In this document: positions 61,743 to 64,000 of the stretch, piece after piece
Numbering within the stretch: the stretch's first letter is position 1
Layout of the letters: the number at the start of each line of letters is the position of its first letter
Assembly (NCBI RefSeq): GCF_009650605.1
Contig: NZ_WAJT01000004.1
Location: forward strand, 433,986 to 497,985
Direction: 5' to 3'
Length of the DNA stretch: 64,000 nt
From: Labrenzia sp. CE80
GTDB lineage: Bacteria > Pseudomonadota > Alphaproteobacteria > Rhizobiales > Stappiaceae
Notes under the pieces: model-generated
What the model saw: the letters and a program-made list of their open reading frames with translations, nothing else
What the model was told of the DNA's origin: nothing
The model's database searches: none
Translations under genes and position numbers: made by a program

Positions 61743-62396
61743 ATGGAATTTCAGACACCAGCTGGTGTGCTCGAATGCACGCCGCACACTTTGATCGTCG
61801 CCGGATGGACCGGACGAGACAGGGCTGCGGTCGATCATCATATTGAAGAGCTGGCGGCCATTGGTGTTCCGGCCCCGTCAACCGTGCCTCTTTACTATCA
61901 ATGCGCTTCCGCACTTTTGACGCAAGATAGTGTGGTTCAGGTTCTGGGCACGGAGAGTTCTGGTGAGGCCGAGCCATTTCTGCTGAAATCGGGCGGTACA
62001 CTCTGGCTGGGGCTTGCGTCAGACCATACGGACCGTGCGCTGGAAACCTATTCCGTTGCGCACTCCAAGCAGATCTGCGTCAAGCCGGTCGCTCCCGATC
62101 TCTGGAAGCTTGAGGACGTTTCAGATCGTCTTGATCAGCTCGAGCTGCGATCCTGGATTCTCGAAAACGGCACCTGGGAGCCCTATCAGGACGGAACTCT
62201 GGCCTCGATTTTACCTCTGGCCAGTCTGGTGGATGGGATCGAGATGTCGGAAGGAACCGCCATGCTTTGCGGAACCTTGCCTGCCATTGGCGGCGTAAGG
62301 GCGGCTGAAGACTTCAAGATGTCTTTGAGCGATCCGGTTTCCGGGGCGAAGATCGAGTGGCAGTACCGAACCCGTTGTCTCTCCGCTGTTTCATAG
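61743..62396 (+). CDS. DUF2848 protein, likely catabolic enzyme
   Basis: A 217-residue DUF2848 protein (PLYYQCASALLTQDSVVQVL, GLASDHTDRALETYSVAHSK, QLELRSWILENG and GTLPAIGGVRAAEDF). The family resembles the fumarylacetoacetate-hydrolase fold and often follows TRAP genes, but its reaction is unknown to me. Position between TRAP and amidase suggests it acts on the imported compound. Confidence 0.75.
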   Translation: MEFQTPAGVLECTPHTLIVAGWTGRDRAAVDHHIEELAAIGVPAPSTVPLYYQCASALLTQDSVVQVLGTESSGEAEPFLLKSGGTLWLGLASDHTDRALETYSVAHSKQICVKPVAPDLWKLEDVSDRLDQLELRSWILENGTWEPYQDGTLASILPLASLVDGIEMSEGTAMLCGTLPAIGGVRAAEDFKMSLSDPVSGAKIEWQYRTRCLSAVS

Positions 62397-62502
62397 ACCG
62401 GCGGGTGCGTCAAGCGTACCGTCTGGGGCCGACTGCGGCTTGTAAATTTGCCAGAACTTCGAAAAGCATCGGGACATTGACCGCGTAAACTTTGGAAAGA
62501 AG

Positions 62503-63798
62503 ATGACGATGAGTGCCAGGACCGATCTCGCTTGGAATGCTGAGACTGCTTCTGAACGGACAGAGCGCGCATTGGCGCGACTGGCCGAAGACCCCGTGGC
62601 TGCGTCGGTCTTTACAAGGGAACTGGGTTCCCTCGCGCGCGCGCAGGCAGCGCTTGCGCCGTCCAATGCCGCGCCTCTTGCCGGCGCGATCATCAGCATC
62701 AAGGCCTTGTTTGATGTTGCCGGTGAAACGACAACAGCCGGTACCAGGGTTTTGCTGGGCGAACCAACTGCGGAACGGGATGCGCCTGCCATTGCAAGGC
62801 TTCGCGAGGCCGGTGCGGTCTTCCTGGGTCTGACCAACATGTCCGAGTTCGCCTATTCCGGCCTTGGTCTTAACCCGCACTACGGGACGCCAGACAATCC
62901 TGCCTATCCAGGCTGTGCGCCCGGCGGCTCGACCAGTGGCGGTGCCGTTTCGGTTGCCCTTGGATTGTGTGACATTGCGATCGGAAGCGACACGGGCGGT
63001 TCACTTCGCATTCCAGCCGCTTTCACAGGCATAACCGGCTTCAAACCGACACAGGCGACAGTCCCCCTGACCGGCGGTAAACCATTGTCAGACACGCTCG
63101 ACAGCTTCGGACCGATGGCGCGGTCAGTTGCCGATTGCGAACTTGCCTGGCAGGTCATGGCTGGTCTTCCGGCCGCACCCAAAACTCCCGAAGTAGGTCG
63201 TCTTGTCGTCGCTCGAAATTTCGGGTTCGACGAGATGGATCCCGTGATCGCGGAGGGGTTCGAGGCGATCCTTCCTGCCTTGCGTGACGCGGGCTTCGAA
63301 ATTGTTGAGAGAGATCTCGGCTGTATCGATCTGTATGGGAAATTTGCCCCCTGGCAGATGACCTCGGTTGAATCGCGCGCTCATTATGAAGGTCTCTTTC
63401 AAGGCCGTGCGCATGATTTCGATCCTCGCGTTCATTCCAGAATGTCCCGCGCAGATGAACTCAATGCGGTTGACTACCGTCAGGCCCTGAACAACAGGAA
63501 TGCCTTTGTCGAGGCTTTTACAGCTGAGCTTGGCGGCGACTTTCTGCTGTTGCCGACGACACCGTTGTTGCCACCAGAAGTGTCGGACCTTTCGGACGAC
63601 GCCGAATTTGGGCGTACCAATCTCTTGGCGCTGCGCAATCCGTCACTCGCTAACTGCGCGGATGGCTGCAGCCTCGCCATGCCTTACGGGCACAGTGACT
63701 GGACCCTTAGCGCAATGCTGATTGGGGCCAGGAAAAATGACGCCGCGCTACTAGCCTGTGGCAAAGCCGTAGAGGCTGTTCTGACCCGCCTCGGATGA
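62503..63798 (+). CDS. Amidase, amidase signature family
   Basis: A 431-residue amidase. Catalytic Lys in IISIKALFDVAG, cis-Ser and nucleophile Ser in GGSTSGGAVSVALG and GSDTGGSLRIPA, matching the Ser-cisSer-Lys triad. It hydrolyses an amide to acid and ammonia. The substrate is unknown. Start at ATG (MTMSARTDL) after GGAAAG; a second ATG two codons on is possible. Ends the TRAP operon, ~100 bases after DUF2848. Confidence 0.9.
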   Translation: MTMSARTDLAWNAETASERTERALARLAEDPVAASVFTRELGSLARAQAALAPSNAAPLAGAIISIKALFDVAGETTTAGTRVLLGEPTAERDAPAIARLREAGAVFLGLTNMSEFAYSGLGLNPHYGTPDNPAYPGCAPGGSTSGGAVSVALGLCDIAIGSDTGGSLRIPAAFTGITGFKPTQATVPLTGGKPLSDTLDSFGPMARSVADCELAWQVMAGLPAAPKTPEVGRLVVARNFGFDEMDPVIAEGFEAILPALRDAGFEIVERDLGCIDLYGKFAPWQMTSVESRAHYEGLFQGRAHDFDPRVHSRMSRADELNAVDYRQALNNRNAFVEAFTAELGGDFLLLPTTPLLPPEVSDLSDDAEFGRTNLLALRNPSLANCADGCSLAMPYGHSDWTLSAMLIGARKNDAALLACGKAVEAVLTRLG

Positions 63799-63936
63799 AT
63801 GCGTAGCTCTGTGAAGTGAGGATGTGATGCTAAGTTAAGTTATTGATATAATTTATTTTTGCACTCTTTCCCGTTTGTTTTGTCCACAATTGTTGTTTTG
63901 AATTTTTATTTAGTTTGTTTTTTTTGGATTTAGTCG

Positions 63937-63965
63937 TTGACGGTTTAGGGGAGTGGACCTATAAC
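63937..63965 (+). promoter_or_regulatory. Strong promoter, likely of an rRNA operon
   Basis: TTGACG (63937-63942) and TATAAC (63960-63965) are separated by exactly 17 bases, below a T-rich stretch (~63840-63930) resembling an UP element. The sequence after it (ACGTTCATCGACGGCGGCAA) resembles the leader of alphaproteobacterial 16S operons. The gene would start beyond the window edge, so the assignment to rRNA is an inference. Confidence 0.5.
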
Positions 63966-64000
63966 CACGTTCATCGACGGCGGCAACGTCGCTGGCGGAC

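Noticed and set aside
1..64000. tRNA, CRISPR array, prophage or plasmid origin
   Set aside because: Looked for by eye in the gaps; none was recognised. A covariance-model search would be needed to exclude small RNAs.

Overview
The window looks like part of a chromosome (or large replicon) of a marine or plant/animal-associated alphaproteobacterium, most like the Roseibium/Labrenzia (Stappiaceae) or Roseobacter type. This rests on moderate-to-high GC content, several TRAP transporters, a split glutamate-synthase-like locus with type III glutamine synthetase, alphaproteobacterial-style GT14/GT2 glycosyltransferases, and a promoter at the right edge typical of alphaproteobacterial rRNA operons. 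The genus is an inference from gene content.

Layout. 1-4.8 kb: GlcG/HbpS protein, a bicupin, and a TAXI-type TRAP importer with a cupin. 4.9-6.06 kb: a decayed patch with a FAH-family hydrolase gene broken by an in-frame stop and an IS3-type transposase remnant. 6.06-9.4 kb: rfbACBD for dTDP-L-rhamnose. 9.9-11.2 kb: secreted M10-like RTX metalloprotease. 11.8-17.0 kb: XRE-cupin regulator and glxBCD-glnT (or mgsABC-gmaS) nitrogen/methylamine cluster. 17.4-25.9 kb: a nitric-oxide-type signalling island with H-NOX, a cytosolic histidine kinase, three response regulators (LuxR-HTH, HDOD, degenerate HD-GYP) and a periplasmic binding protein paired with a membrane histidine kinase. 26.0-34.7 kb (minus strand): RTX protein, type I secretion ABC and adaptor, glycosyltransferase, and capsule exporter KpsM/T/E in one direction. 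35.2-40.6 kb: methyltransferase-glycosyltransferase fusion, GT14, GT2-like and sulfotransferase genes. 40.9-45.2 kb: an NCS1 permease-Cys cluster-histidine kinase-receiver fusion with its LuxR-type regulator, divergent from 45.6-52.4 kb, an Urt/Fmd-type amide/urea ABC importer with formamidase FmdA and zinc-ribbon FmdB. 52.4-56.7 kb (minus): phnDCE, a methyltransferase and phnM. 57-63.8 kb: LysR regulator divergent from a DUF1445-TRAP-DUF2848-amidase operon. 63.9 kb: probable rRNA operon promoter.

The most interesting system is the H-NOX island. An almost identical inverted repeat, ATCCCC-N4-GGGGAT, lies about 60-70 bp upstream of the start codons of its three polycistronic units (hnoX-kinase; HDOD regulator-degenerate HD-GYP regulator; binding protein-membrane kinase). 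The one gene lacking it is the regulator with a LuxR-type DNA-binding domain. This suggests a self-contained regulon in which a NO-sensing phosphorelay and a second, periplasmic, ligand-sensing kinase are controlled together by one activator. The second notable system is the permease-kinase fusion beside an amide/urea importer and formamidase, which looks like a transporter-based nitrogen sensor (a transceptor) controlling its neighbours.

The remaining theme is nitrogen and organic-solute scavenging (TRAP, Urt, Phn, amidase, formamidase, Glx/GlnT) combined with building a glycosylated, possibly sulfated, RTX-protein-bearing cell surface.
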